A DNA stretch of 64,000 nt. Source: Aurantimonas marina (lineage in GTDB: Bacteria > Pseudomonadota > Alphaproteobacteria > Rhizobiales > Rhizobiaceae). The stretch covers positions 1 through 64,000 of the forward strand of contig NZ_JADDXW010000018.1 in NCBI RefSeq assembly GCF_017183135.1. The letters run 5' to 3'. A program made the position numbers and the translations under genes. Below, one piece after another: positions 17,615-26,906 of this stretch. Below the pieces are notes generated by a model. That model was given only the letters and a program-made list of their open reading frames with translations. It made no database searches and was not told the DNA's origin. Within the stretch, counting starts at the first letter, position 1; the number at the start of each line of letters is the position of its first letter.

Positions 17615-18349
17615 TCAGGGCTCGGGTGCAAAGCCCTCGAAGGTCATCTGGTCGCAATATTCGCGGCTGCGGCGGACGTCTTCAGCCGTACGCACCGTCC
17701 AGCAGATAACCGGAGCGCTGCGCTCAGTGCGCACCCAATCGACAAAGGCATTCGGCAGGTGCTGTACCTTGTAGGAGCAGAAGTCGCAGCCACGCTCATA
17801 GATCTGTCGATGAGTTGCCAGAATCTCGGGTCGCGTTCCCTCGGCGGTAAGGCCGATCGGGCGGCTCGGGCGGGCCCGGAGCACCTGGTCGATCAACCAA
17901 GCATCGAAGGACATGAGGGCGAGCTTGCCGGGATAGGCTTCGATGATCGGGTGGAGCCTGTCGAAATAGGCCTCGTCGCGGTCCGGATCGAGCCCTTTCA
18001 ACTCCATGACCACGGGAACGCGACCATCGACCATCTCGAGAAACGCCGAGACTGTCGGAATGCCACTTCCAGTGGCGAAAAGGCCGAGTTCCTGGATTGC
18101 GGCGTCCCGCGTCGCGCGAAACGCGCCTTCGTGGCCGGTGAGCCGGTCGAGTGTGTCGTCGTGGAAAATATAAGGCGTGCCGTCAGCGGAGAGCTGGACA
18201 TCGCATTCGATCGCCCAGCCCGACGCGATCGCCGCCTGTGCCGCCGGAATTGAATTCTCGGCGATGGCCTGGTTGCCATCATGCAAGCCGCGATGAGCGA
18301 TCGGCCGCCCGATCAGCCAGTCGAGCGGACCATCATAACGAGGAGACAT
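17615..18349 (-). CDS. Glycerophosphodiester phosphodiesterase
   Basis: 244-residue GDPD/UgpQ-type enzyme that hydrolyses glycerophosphodiesters to glycerol-3-phosphate plus alcohol. It is a TIM barrel with the catalytic pattern: RPIAHRGLHDGN (His/Arg and general acid His), ENSIPAAQAAIASGWAIECD (Glu, Glu, Asp for the metal) and FHDDTLDRLTG. No signal peptide is seen, so it is probably cytosolic. ATG 18349 lies one base after the ridA-like stop (TGAAATG), indicating translational coupling; the longer in-frame extension reads the ridA gene in the wrong frame. Confidence 0.92.
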   Translation of the reverse strand: MSPRYDGPLDWLIGRPIAHRGLHDGNQAIAENSIPAAQAAIASGWAIECDVQLSADGTPYIFHDDTLDRLTGHEGAFRATRDAAIQELGLFATGSGIPTVSAFLEMVDGRVPVVMELKGLDPDRDEAYFDRLHPIIEAYPGKLALMSFDAWLIDQVLRARPSRPIGLTAEGTRPEILATHRQIYERGCDFCSYKVQHLPNAFVDWVRTERSAPVICWTVRTAEDVRRSREYCDQMTFEGFAPEP

Positions 18350-18350
18350 T

Positions 18351-18818
18351 TCAATCGATCTCGAAAAGCGCTTCGATCTCGACCGCGGCGTCCAGGGGCA
18401 GGGCAGGGACGCCGACAGCCGAACGTGAATGGCGGCCCTTGTCGCCGAGGATATCGACCAGGAAATCCGATGCCCCGTTGGCGACCTTGTGCTGTTCGGT
18501 AAAGCTGGCGTCGCTGGCAACGAATACAGTGAGCTTGAGGAGACGGTTGACCCGACGCCAATCGCCGTCAAGTGCCGCCTTGGCCTGGGCGAGAATGTTG
18601 ATCGCACACAACCGAGCGGCCACTTGGCCGTTTTCCAGTGAGACGCTGGCTCCAAGCTTGCCGGTGACGGCAAGCTTGCCGGCGTCGATAGGCAACTGCC
18701 CCGACGTCTGCAGGAGCCGACCGTGCACCACATAGGGCACATAGTTGGCGGCGGGTGCCGCCGCCTCCGGCAGCGTGACACCCACTGCGCGCAGGCGCGT
18801 CTCGATCGAATCGGCCAT
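18351..18818 (-). CDS. RidA family protein (YjgF/TdcF type)
   Basis: 155-residue protein of the larger RidA subgroup (about 150 aa). RidA proteins hydrolyse reactive enamine/imine intermediates. Family features: VVHGRLLQTSGQLPID, the NILAQAKAALDG helix, and RLLKLTVFVASDASFTEQHK. The C-terminus GRHSRSAVGVPALPLDAAVE has the usual Arg-Ser/Ala-Val-Gly-Val pattern. ATG 18818 has GAGGAAG upstream. It is the first gene of a pair with the phosphodiesterase. Confidence 0.9.
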   Translation of the reverse strand: MADSIETRLRAVGVTLPEAAAPAANYVPYVVHGRLLQTSGQLPIDAGKLAVTGKLGASVSLENGQVAARLCAINILAQAKAALDGDWRRVNRLLKLTVFVASDASFTEQHKVANGASDFLVDILGDKGRHSRSAVGVPALPLDAAVEIEALFEID

Positions 18819-18953
18819 GATGTTGTCTTCCTCTGCCTTCAGGGATAGGAGCGCCGGATGGGTATATCGCCCGTCACGGCCCACGGAATAGGGCGTTGCG
18901 AAATTTGATCGATCGGTAGCCCATCCGTCGATCCAGCGAAAGATCGGCCCGTC

Positions 18954-19787
18954 ATGCGAGCGACAAGCCTTCCGCTTTTGATCAGTTTCGTTGGGGCGAT
19001 TCCTGCGATTGCCCCGGCGCAGGAGCTGGTGCCACACCGGGCCTCCTACGACCTTTCGATGCGCGAGGGCGATGGCGACCTGATCGATGCGCAGGGCCGG
19101 ATTGCGGTCGAGTTGCGCCGGAAGACCTGCGAATTCTACGAACTCGACTATCGCTTCGTTGCACGCTTTCAGCAGGAGCAGGAATTAATCGTCACCGATC
19201 AGCAGACGCGTTCCACCGAAAGCGTCGACGGTGAGCGTTTCGAGTTCGAGACGAAGACCTTCATCGACGCCAGTCCCGAGACGGCTGTGATCGGCACCGC
19301 GTCGACGCGAGACGACGTGACGCGGGTCGCCCTGACCGCCCCCAAGCCGCGAACTGTCGAGGTGCCAGGGTCCCTGTTCCCTATGCAGCATACGATTGCG
19401 CTGATCGAAAAGGCCAAGGCCGGCGCGCGGATCCTTGAGACACGTCTCTATGACGGCGACGAGGAAGTCGAAAAGCTCTTGACGAGCACCGCGGTCATCG
19501 CACCGGTTCCGGGGTCTGGCACGGGTCGCGACGGGAAGGTGGCCAAGGCGACGCCAAGCAACGGGGGTGCCTCTCCATTCGACCAGCTTGCCGGTCTCGC
19601 CGCTTGGCGTATCAGCGAATCCTTTTACAATTCCGACAGCGACCCCGACGGTCTGCCGATTTTCCAGACGGCCTATACGCTCTACGAGAACGGCGTCTCC
19701 GATGATCTGGTGCTTACCTTTGACGGCTATACCCTGGCCGGCGGCCTCGCGAGCCTCGACGTTTTTCAAATGCCTGATTGCCCTTGA
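18954..19787 (+). CDS. eipB: EipB-family cell envelope integrity protein (DUF1849)
   Basis: 277-residue periplasmic protein with a signal peptide (about residues 1-22, cleaved after APAQ or nearby). The DUF1849 beta-spiral includes LVPHRASYDLSM, RRKTCEFYELDYRF and MQHTIALIEKAKAG. Two Cys, near residue 58 and at the very end (FQMPDCP), match the conserved disulfide of Brucella EipB. EipB supports envelope integrity and virulence in Brucella and is confined to alphaproteobacteria. It stands alone, divergent from the ridA-like gene. Confidence 0.9.
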   Translation: MRATSLPLLISFVGAIPAIAPAQELVPHRASYDLSMREGDGDLIDAQGRIAVELRRKTCEFYELDYRFVARFQQEQELIVTDQQTRSTESVDGERFEFETKTFIDASPETAVIGTASTRDDVTRVALTAPKPRTVEVPGSLFPMQHTIALIEKAKAGARILETRLYDGDEEVEKLLTSTAVIAPVPGSGTGRDGKVAKATPSNGGASPFDQLAGLAAWRISESFYNSDSDPDGLPIFQTAYTLYENGVSDDLVLTFDGYTLAGGLASLDVFQMPDCP

Positions 19788-19999
19788 ATCAATGGGGCGT
19801 GGCATCGCCAGGCCACGACGGGCATGGGCCGGATGCGAGCTTGGCTTGCCCCGTCGCCGCTTTTGGTGTATCGGCGCGTCCATTCCACACACGGAAGTCG
19901 GGTTTCGGCGGTCGAGTTCTGCTCGAACGACGCAATCCACCGGTGGCGGCATCCGGCCGCTTCTTTCCGTGGAGGCTCAACCGGTAAAGGAAACATACC

Positions 20000-20875
20000 A
20001 TGGCATTGCCAGACTATTCCATGCGCCAGCTTCTCGAAGCGGGCGTCCATTTCGGTCACCAGACTCACCGCTGGAATCCGAAGATGGCGCCCTATATCTT
20101 CGGCGCGCGCAACAATATCCACATTCTCGATCTCGCGCAGACGGTGCCGCTTTTGCACAGCGCTCTGCAGGCGGTCTCCGATACGGTTGCCCGTGGCGGT
20201 CGCGTGCTCTTCGTCGGCACCAAACGCCAGGCGTCGGACATCATCGCGGACGCGGCGCAGCGTTCGGCCCAGTACTACGTCAACGCCCGCTGGCTCGGCG
20301 GCATGCTGACCAACTGGAACACCATCTCCAAATCGATCCAGCGCCTGCGCAAGCTCGACGAGATGCTTGCTGGCGAGGCCCAGGGCTTCACCAAGAAGGA
20401 GCGTCTGACGCTGCAGCGCGAGCGCGACAAGCTCGACCGGGCGCTCGGCGGCATCCGTGACATGGGCGGCGTGCCGGACATGATCTTCATCGTCGACACC
20501 AACAAGGAGTCGATCGCGATCGAGGAGGCCAAGCGGCTGCGTATCCCGATCGTCGCGGTGGTGGATTCGAACTGCGATCCAGCATCGATCGATTACCCGA
20601 TCCCGGGCAATGACGACGCTGCGCGCGCGATCACCCTCTACTGCGACCTCATCGCCCGGTCGGCGGTGGACGGTATCGCTCGCCAGCAGGGCGATTCCGG
20701 CGTCGACATCGGTGCGCTCGAAGAAGCGCCTGTCGAAGAGGTGATCGAGGAAGAGGCCGTTGCTGCCCCGGCGAGCGAAGAAGCGGCTCCGGCCGCAGCC
20801 ACCGCTGAAGATCCGATCGCTGCCGAGCAAGCTGAGACCGCCGGCGACGAGAAGACCAAGGCGGCGAGCGCCTGA
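20000..20875 (+). CDS. rpsB: 30S ribosomal protein S2
   Basis: 291-residue small-subunit protein. The N-terminal [20 protein letters not shown] and central [17 protein letters not shown] are canonical. From about residue 232 there is an Ala/Glu-rich acidic extension common in alphaproteobacterial S2. The Shine-Dalgarno AAAGGAAA precedes ATG 20000. The 212-base leader (19788-19999) contains a 6-bp hairpin at 19798-19817 (CGTGGC/GCCACG) and otherwise nothing recognised; an autoregulatory leader is possible but not shown. Confidence 0.98.
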   Translation: MALPDYSMRQLLEAGVHFGHQTHRWNPKMAPYIFGARNNIHILDLAQTVPLLHSALQAVSDTVARGGRVLFVGTKRQASDIIADAAQRSAQYYVNARWLGGMLTNWNTISKSIQRLRKLDEMLAGEAQGFTKKERLTLQRERDKLDRALGGIRDMGGVPDMIFIVDTNKESIAIEEAKRLRIPIVAVVDSNCDPASIDYPIPGNDDAARAITLYCDLIARSAVDGIARQQGDSGVDIGALEEAPVEEVIEEEAVAAPASEEAAPAAATAEDPIAAEQAETAGDEKTKAASA

Positions 20876-21213
20876 GCAAACGTCGAAGGGCAAGGGTTTC
20901 CGGCGTGATTGACGCCGGGATCCTGTCCTAGAGCTGCGCATGAGAAAACAGACGCATCATCCTGTTTGAAAGTCTCGAACGACTTTCAGAAGGCATGCGG
21001 AGATCACGCCGAATTCGGACCGCATGGGTTCAACGCCGGCACCGTGATCGTATCGAATGAGAGAGCGGAGGCGGCGGAAACCAGCTTCCGTTTTTCTTCG
21101 CCGCTCTTGCGGTCGCGACTCGACCCACCGGAGTGTCGTGACCGAGGCGCCACATGTCTGGCGCACCCGTTCCCACCGAGCCGGTGCGCACAATTATTTC
21201 TGAAGAGGCAAAC
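20876..21213 (+). other. rpsB-tsf spacer with two hairpins
   Basis: 338 bases with no gene. Two strong inverted repeats are present. At 20900-20918, CCGGCGT/ACGCCGG surround five bases, extended by further pairs outward. At 20968-20987, GAAAGTC/GACTTTC surround six bases. Neither is followed by a T-run. They may be attenuators or processing sites that set the S2:EF-Ts ratio, or mark a second promoter region for tsf. Confidence 0.6.
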
Positions 21214-22140
21214 ATGGCAATCACCGCTTCAATGGTCAAAGAGCTGCGCGACCTGACCGGCGCCGGCATGATGGACTGCAAGACCGCCCTGGCAGAGACC
21301 GACGGCAACATGGAAGCGGCGGTCGACTGGCTGCGCACCAAGGGCATCGCCAAGGCGGACAAGAAGTCTGGGCGCACGGCCGCCGAAGGGCTTGTCGGGG
21401 TTGCGGCCGAGGGCTCCAAGGCCGTCGTCGTCGAGGTTAACTCGGAAACCGATTTCGTCGCCCGCAACGACGCCTTCCAGGCCATCGTGCGTGATATCAC
21501 CAAGGTCGCCCTCACGACCGACGGCTCGATCGAGGCGGTCGGGGCGGCGACCTATCCGGGTTCGTCCAAGAGCGTGAACGACACGATCAAGGATGCCATC
21601 GGAACGATCGGCGAGAACATGAACCTGCGTCGTTCGGCGATGCTGAGCGTCGGCGAAGGTGTCGTGGCCACCTACATCCACAATCAGGTGGTCGAAGGTC
21701 TCGGCAAGCTCGGCGTTCTCGTTGCGATCGAATCGACCGGCGATAAATCGGCGCTGACCCAGTTCGGCCGTCAGGTCGCCATGCATGTCGCCGCAACCAA
21801 TCCGCTGGCGCTCTCGGCCGAAGAGATCGACGCGGCCACGGTCGACCGGGAGCGGGCGATTTTCATCGAGCAGGCACGCCAGTCGGGTAAGCCTGATAAC
21901 ATCATCGAGAAGATGGTGGATGGGCGCCTGCGCAAGTTCTATGAGGAGGTCGTTCTTCTCAAACAGGCCTTCGTCATCAACCCCGACCTGACCGTCGAGA
22001 AGGCGCTGGCCGAGGCGGAATCCGGTTTCGGCGCTCCTGCCAAGATCGTTGCCTTCGCGCGATTCGCGCTCGGCGACGGGGTTGAAAAGGCAGAGAGCGA
22101 TTTTGCCGCCGAAGTCGCCGCGGCCGCCGGCAAGAAATAG
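21214..22140 (+). CDS. tsf: Elongation factor Ts
   Basis: 308-residue nucleotide exchange factor for EF-Tu. The UBA-like N-terminus [20 protein letters not shown] and TDFVARND motif (the Asp-Phe pair that contacts EF-Tu) are present, followed by the dimerisation domain and the C-terminal module. ATG 21214 is chosen over an upstream in-frame start because it gives the standard N-terminus and AGAGG lies six bases before it. A strong terminator hairpin follows the gene. Confidence 0.98.
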   Translation: MAITASMVKELRDLTGAGMMDCKTALAETDGNMEAAVDWLRTKGIAKADKKSGRTAAEGLVGVAAEGSKAVVVEVNSETDFVARNDAFQAIVRDITKVALTTDGSIEAVGAATYPGSSKSVNDTIKDAIGTIGENMNLRRSAMLSVGEGVVATYIHNQVVEGLGKLGVLVAIESTGDKSALTQFGRQVAMHVAATNPLALSAEEIDAATVDRERAIFIEQARQSGKPDNIIEKMVDGRLRKFYEEVVLLKQAFVINPDLTVEKALAEAESGFGAPAKIVAFARFALGDGVEKAESDFAAEVAAAAGKK

Positions 22141-22190
22141 GTTCCGGCCCGGCATTCCGTATTCGGAAGAGGCCGGAGCCCAGACAGAGG

Positions 22191-22225
22191 AGGGCGTCCG
22201 CTTCACAAGCGGGCGCCCTTATTGT
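22191..22225 (+). terminator. Terminator hairpin after tsf
   Basis: A 13-bp stem (22191-22203 with 22207-22219, one G-U pair) around the loop CAC, followed by a short T-rich tail (TATTGT). It should separate rpsB-tsf from pyrH-frr. Confidence 0.75.
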
Positions 22226-22385
22226 ATCGCATCCTCGAATTGGCGGGCCCGCATCATGGCTCCGTCGCGAATCCAAGGGCCTGGCCGGTCAGCGGCGAGG
22301 CGTTTCCCGTACTCGTTCCGGCGAGGCTTGGCGCGTCTTCATCGCCATGCCTTCAGGTCCTTCGCGGACGCAAGCAAGGTGATCG

Positions 22386-23105
22386 ATGACAACCGAAGTC
22401 CGGTATCGGCGGGTTCTTCTCAAGGTTTCCGGTGAAGCACTGATGGGTTCCCAAGGCTTTGGCATCGATGTCGCTGTTGCCGATCGCATCGCCGCCGACA
22501 TCGCCGAGGCGCGCGCCCTGGGCGTTGAGATTTCCATCGTCATCGGCGGGGGCAACATCTTCCGCGGCGTTGCGGTCGCCTCCAAGGGGGGCGATCGGGT
22601 GACGGGCGATCACATGGGCATGCTGGGAACCGTCATCAACGCCCTGGCGCTCAGGACTTCGCTCATCAAGATGGGCGTCGAGACGATCGTGCTGTCCGCC
22701 ATCGCCATGCCCGAGATCTGCGAGAGCTTCTCCCAGCGAACCGCGCTGGCGCATCAGGCGGCGGGCCGCGTGGTGATCTTCGCCGGGGGGACCGGCAATC
22801 CGTTCTTCACCACCGACTCCGCCGGCGCCCTGCGCGCCGCGGAAATGGGCGCGACCGCCTTGTTCAAGGCCACGCAGGTCGATGGCATCTATTCCGCCGA
22901 CCCCAAGCACGATCCCGACGCCGAGCGATATGACAGGCTGACCCACGACGCCGTCCTGCAAAAGGGGCTGGCCGTCATGGACGTTGCCGCGGTTGCTTTG
23001 GCGCGCGAAAATCATATTCCGATCGTTGTCTTCTCCATCCACGAGAAAGGCGAGTTCGCCAGAATTCTGTCGGGCGGCGGCCGCGCCACCATCGTCACGG
23101 ACTGA
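22386..23105 (+). CDS. pyrH: UMP kinase
   Basis: 239-residue hexameric UMP kinase (amino-acid-kinase fold) that makes UDP from UMP. Motifs: [13 protein letters not shown] for the phosphate loop, [10 protein letters not shown], and [19 protein letters not shown] for nucleotide and substrate binding; [13 protein letters not shown] is near the C-terminus. It begins a run of same-strand genes (pyrH-frr-uppS-cdsA), with 41 bases to frr. The 160 bases between the tsf terminator and pyrH show no other feature. Confidence 0.98.
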   Translation: MTTEVRYRRVLLKVSGEALMGSQGFGIDVAVADRIAADIAEARALGVEISIVIGGGNIFRGVAVASKGGDRVTGDHMGMLGTVINALALRTSLIKMGVETIVLSAIAMPEICESFSQRTALAHQAAGRVVIFAGGTGNPFFTTDSAGALRAAEMGATALFKATQVDGIYSADPKHDPDAERYDRLTHDAVLQKGLAVMDVAAVALARENHIPIVVFSIHEKGEFARILSGGGRATIVTD

Positions 23106-23146
23106 GTTTCAGCGACGCCCGCATAGCCGAGAAAGAGGAAAGCAAG

Positions 23147-23704
23147 ATGGCCGACATGGATTTCAACGAACTGAAGCGCCGTATGGATGGCGCCGTCGCC
23201 AGCTTGAAGAGCGATCTCGGCGGCCTTCGGACCGGTCGGGCGTCTCCGAGCCTTCTCGATCCGATCAGCGTCGAGGCTTACGGTTCGCAGATGCCGATCA
23301 ACCAGGTGGCTAACATTTCCATCCCCGAGCCCCGCATGATCAGTGTATCGGTGTGGGACAAGCAGATGGTCGGCAAGGTCGAGCGGGCGATCCGCGAGAG
23401 CAATCTCGGCCTCAACCCCGTCACCGACGGCACGACGCTCCGCATCCCATTGCCGGAACTCAACGAGCAGCGGCGCAAGGAGTTGGTCAAGGTCGCCCAC
23501 CAATACGCCGAAAGCGCCAAGGTTGCCGCCCGCCATGTTCGTCGGGACGGCATGGAGGTGTTGAAGAAGATGGAAAAGGATGGCGATATCGGCCAGGACG
23601 AAAGCCGGCAGATGTCGGACCAGGTTCAGAAAATGACCGACGACACCATTTCCGATATCGACAAGGTGCTTTCCGTTAAGGAAGCCGAGATCATGCAGGT
23701 CTAA
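23147..23704 (+). CDS. frr: Ribosome recycling factor
   Basis: 185-residue L-shaped protein that splits post-termination ribosomes with EF-G. Standard features are [19 protein letters not shown] near residues 22-40, then [10 protein letters not shown], and [20 protein letters not shown] in the long helical bundle. The Shine-Dalgarno GAGGAAAG precedes ATG 23147. The distance to uppS is 64 bases. Confidence 0.98.
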   Translation: MADMDFNELKRRMDGAVASLKSDLGGLRTGRASPSLLDPISVEAYGSQMPINQVANISIPEPRMISVSVWDKQMVGKVERAIRESNLGLNPVTDGTTLRIPLPELNEQRRKELVKVAHQYAESAKVAARHVRRDGMEVLKKMEKDGDIGQDESRQMSDQVQKMTDDTISDIDKVLSVKEAEIMQV

Positions 23705-23768
23705 GCTCTAGCGATAACGCGCCGAACGACAGGCGCGCGGCGAACCCAACAGGGAAGGCGGGATCACG

Positions 23769-24485
23769 GTGCGGCATCTCCAACACGTCGCCATTATCAT
23801 GGACGGCAACGGCCGCTGGGCCCATTCGCGCGGCTTGCCGCGCAGCATGGGCCATCGCCGCGGTGTCGAGGCGGTTCGCGAGGCGGTGCGCGCGGCTGGC
23901 GAACTCGGCATCCAGTATCTGACGCTGTTCGCCTTCTCGTCCGAAAACTGGCGCCGTCCGCATGATGAGGTCGCCGAGCTGATGGGATTGCTCAGGCATT
24001 TCATCCGCCGCGACCTCGCGGACCTCCACAAGGAAGGGGTCCGCGTTCGCGTCATCGGCGCGCGGGACAATTTGTCCGACGACATCCGCTCGCTGCTTGA
24101 GGAGGCCGAGAGCCTGACCCGTGACAACCAGCGCCAGACGCTGGTCGTTGCTTTCAACTACGGCGCACGCGACGAGGTCGCGCGCGCGATGCGGCGAATT
24201 GCCGAGAAGTTCGCGGCAGGGGAGGTGTCACTCGAAGCGCTCACACCCGACTACCTCGACGCGCATCTCGATACCGCCGGCATACCGGACCCCGATCTGA
24301 TCATTCGCACCAGCGGCGAGCTCCGATTATCGAATTTCCTGCTCTGGCAGGCCGCCTATTCGGAGTTCGTGTTCCTGCCCTGCCTGTGGCCCGATTTCGA
24401 TCGCAAAGCCTTCGAGGGCGCGATCGAGGACTATCTCAGCCGTGATCGTCGCTATGGCGGCCTGTCCCGCGAAATCGCATCCTGA
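23769..24485 (+). CDS. uppS: Isoprenyl transferase (undecaprenyl diphosphate synthase)
   Basis: 238-residue cis-prenyltransferase that makes the C55 carrier used for peptidoglycan and polysaccharides. Motifs: [10 protein letters not shown] with the catalytic Asp near residue 14, [19 protein letters not shown], and the C-terminal [19 protein letters not shown] with [15 protein letters not shown] 23769 gives the normal N-terminus with a GGAAGG-containing region upstream. cdsA starts four bases after its stop. Confidence 0.97.
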   Translation: MRHLQHVAIIMDGNGRWAHSRGLPRSMGHRRGVEAVREAVRAAGELGIQYLTLFAFSSENWRRPHDEVAELMGLLRHFIRRDLADLHKEGVRVRVIGARDNLSDDIRSLLEEAESLTRDNQRQTLVVAFNYGARDEVARAMRRIAEKFAAGEVSLEALTPDYLDAHLDTAGIPDPDLIIRTSGELRLSNFLLWQAAYSEFVFLPCLWPDFDRKAFEGAIEDYLSRDRRYGGLSREIAS

Positions 24486-24489
24486 GCTG

Positions 24490-25341
24490 ATGGGGCTGGG
24501 GATTCGGCAATTTTTCGTCGCAGGAAGCTGGACCGACCTGCGGTCGCGGCTGATTTCGGCGGTCGTCCTCGGTCTCCTCGTCCTCGCTCTCACGATAATC
24601 GGTGGGTGGCCGTTTCGGCTTTTGTGTTTCGCGACCGGACTCATCGTTTTCGACGAATGGTCGCGGATGTCCCGGGCTCAGCGCGCCGGTCCGATCTTCA
24701 GCTTCGCGCGGCGCGCCCTGGCCGTGGCGCTGTTTGCCTTCGTATTCCGCTTCTACTTTCTGGCGCTGGTAGTCGTGGTCCTCGCCGCCGCCTTCATCGC
24801 ATTTGTCGATCGGAACGAGCGCAAGGCGGACTGGGTTCTCGGCGGTCTGCTGTATTCCGCGCTGGCGGCACTGGCGCCGGGCATGTTGCGCGGTGACGAC
24901 AGCGCCGGCCTCGCCGCCCTCGGCTTCGTCATCGCGGTCGTGTGGTCCACCGACATCTTCGCCTATTTCACTGGCCGGTCGTTCGGTGGGCCCAAGCTCT
25001 TGCCGATGGTTTCACCCAAGAAGACGATCTCTGGGGCGGTCGGCGGACTCGTGGCCGGCATCATTTGCGGGGCGTTGTTCGTCCTGTGGACGGGCGGCGC
25101 GGTGAGCCCGTTCCTCCTGGTCCTCGCCGCCGTGCTCTCGGCGTTGGGGCAGGCCGGAGACCTTTACGAGTCCTGGATCAAGCGGCGTTTTGGCGTCAAG
25201 GATTCAGGCCGACTCATTCCGGGCCATGGGGGGTTGATGGATCGTATCGATGCCCTGATCGTGGCGCTTGGCGCGGCCTGGCTGGTCGGCCTTATCGTTG
25301 CGGGTTTCGGCAATCCCGCCCACGGTATCTTCGCGCTCTGA
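24490..25341 (+). CDS. cdsA: Phosphatidate cytidylyltransferase
   Basis: 283-residue integral membrane enzyme that makes CDP-diacylglycerol from phosphatidate and CTP. It has about eight helices. The family signature region is SWIKRRFGVKDSGRLIPGHG followed by GGLMDRIDAL, near residues 234-262. ATG 24490 is preferred over an in-frame start inside uppS because it yields the usual N-terminus. In many other alphaproteobacteria dxr follows, but here the next gene is rseP after a 224-base gap with no detectable coding. Confidence 0.95.
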   Translation: MGLGIRQFFVAGSWTDLRSRLISAVVLGLLVLALTIIGGWPFRLLCFATGLIVFDEWSRMSRAQRAGPIFSFARRALAVALFAFVFRFYFLALVVVVLAAAFIAFVDRNERKADWVLGGLLYSALAALAPGMLRGDDSAGLAALGFVIAVVWSTDIFAYFTGRSFGGPKLLPMVSPKKTISGAVGGLVAGIICGALFVLWTGGAVSPFLLVLAAVLSALGQAGDLYESWIKRRFGVKDSGRLIPGHGGLMDRIDALIVALGAAWLVGLIVAGFGNPAHGIFAL

Positions 25342-25565
25342 CCGATCATAGACGACAGCATCGTGGTGCGTAGCGGGATCGGACTACGAATCGGCTGCAG
25401 CGTGTTCCTGCCGCACGAACTGGACAAGTCTCGGGTCGAAGGATGGGCGAGGCTGAAATATCGTGCATGGTCATCATTGCGGCGCGATCATACGGTGCTT
25501 ATGACAGTTGCAGTGCGATTGGGGCCTCGGCCCGTCCGCATGGATCAATCAAGAGGATGCCCCTG

Positions 25566-26705
25566 ATGGAATTCGCCGGAGGTTTGGCCGGTCTGTGGAG
25601 CGGAGGACTCGTCTATGTCGTCCCGTTTCTGTTTGTCCTCACGATCATCGTCTTCTTCCATGAACTTGGCCACTATCTGGTCGGGCGCTGGTGCGGGATC
25701 AAAGCACTAGCCTTCTCGATCGGGTTTGGGCCGGAACTCATCGGCTTCAATGACCGCCACGGGACCCGCTGGAAGCTCTCGGCGGTTCCGCTGGGCGGAT
25801 ATGTGAAATTTCTGGGTGACGAGAACGCCGCCTCTGTGCCGGATCAAGCCGCGCTGGCGAGCATGGACGAGGCCGAGCGCGCCGGGGCCTTTCCGGCCAA
25901 GAGCGTCGGGCGTCGGGCGGCAACGGTCGCCGCCGGTCCGATCGCCAATTTCATCCTCGCCATCGTGATTTTCGCCGGCGTGGCCTTGGTCAATGGCCGC
26001 GTCGTCGGCGATCCGGTCGTGGCCGACGTTCGCGCCGAATCGCCGGCCGCGAAAGCAGGGTTTCAGCCCGGCGATCGCGTGGTCTCGGCCGACGGCGAGC
26101 CGATACGCTATTTCTCCGATCTGCAGCGTTATGTGTCGGCGCGTCCGGATACGCCGATTCTGATGGCCGTCGAGCGCGAAGGCAGAACGGTCGAGTTGAC
26201 CGTCACGCCGAAGAGCGAGACGCAGACGGACGGATTTGGCAACAGCTTTACGGTTCCGGTGATCGGTCTGGTGGCGACCAATGACGGATCGTCGTTCCGG
26301 GTCGAGCAATTGTCGATGTTGGAATCGCTTGGCTATGGCGTATCCCAGACATGGTACGTGACCGAGCGCACGGTCGATTTCATCGGTCAGGTCATGGTTG
26401 GCCGCCAGAGCACCGATCAGATCGGCGGCCCGATTCGCATCGCCCAGGTCTCGGGCCAGGTTTCGACGATCGGCCTCGGCGCGCTGCTCAACCTGGCGGC
26501 GCTGCTGTCTGTGTCCATCGGATTGCTGAATCTTCTGCCGATTCCGATGCTGGACGGTGGCCATCTGCTCTTTTACGCCTACGAGGCCGTTCGCGGTCGG
26601 CCGTTGAGCGAGCGAGTGCAGGAGATCGGGTTTCGAATTGGGCTCGCACTGGTGATGCTGCTTATGGTATTTGCATTTTGGAACGATATTTCCGGGCTCG
26701 TCTGA
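25566..26705 (+). CDS. rseP: Site-2 intramembrane zinc protease RseP/MmpA
   Basis: 379-residue inner-membrane metalloprotease of regulated intramembrane proteolysis. The zinc site HELGH is at residues 32-36, and the third ligand region is LLPIPMLDGGH near residue 330. A PDZ domain spans about 120-200 (AESPAAKAGFQPGDRVVSAD). PLGGYVKFLGDEN is typical. ATG 25566 is chosen: AAGAGG ends nine bases before it and the residues fit the family start; ATG 25557 directly abuts that same sequence. It probably cleaves anti-sigma factors or signal-peptide remnants. Confidence 0.95.
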   Translation: MEFAGGLAGLWSGGLVYVVPFLFVLTIIVFFHELGHYLVGRWCGIKALAFSIGFGPELIGFNDRHGTRWKLSAVPLGGYVKFLGDENAASVPDQAALASMDEAERAGAFPAKSVGRRAATVAAGPIANFILAIVIFAGVALVNGRVVGDPVVADVRAESPAAKAGFQPGDRVVSADGEPIRYFSDLQRYVSARPDTPILMAVEREGRTVELTVTPKSETQTDGFGNSFTVPVIGLVATNDGSSFRVEQLSMLESLGYGVSQTWYVTERTVDFIGQVMVGRQSTDQIGGPIRIAQVSGQVSTIGLGALLNLAALLSVSIGLLNLLPIPMLDGGHLLFYAYEAVRGRPLSERVQEIGFRIGLALVMLLMVFAFWNDISGLV

Positions 26706-26906
26706 GCAGGGCGAGTCGGAGCGGGGGCTTGGGGTTGCAATACATTAACCATCGCGGCGGTGTCCGTGGCTGCGTTGCAACGGGTTTCCGATTCCTCAAT
26801 GGACTCGGGCCAGTTTGCTTGAATGAAGCCCGAAAGCCGTTACAAGGCGTTGACGCGTACTGTTCCCTTGGCGCTTCGACACAATGACAAGAAGGTGGTT
26901 GAGCCC

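Noticed and set aside
22353-23042. Minus-strand ORF of 229 codons opposite pyrH
   Set aside because: Antisense shadow of a highly conserved gene; its product is a Gly/Asp/His-rich sequence without a recognisable domain.
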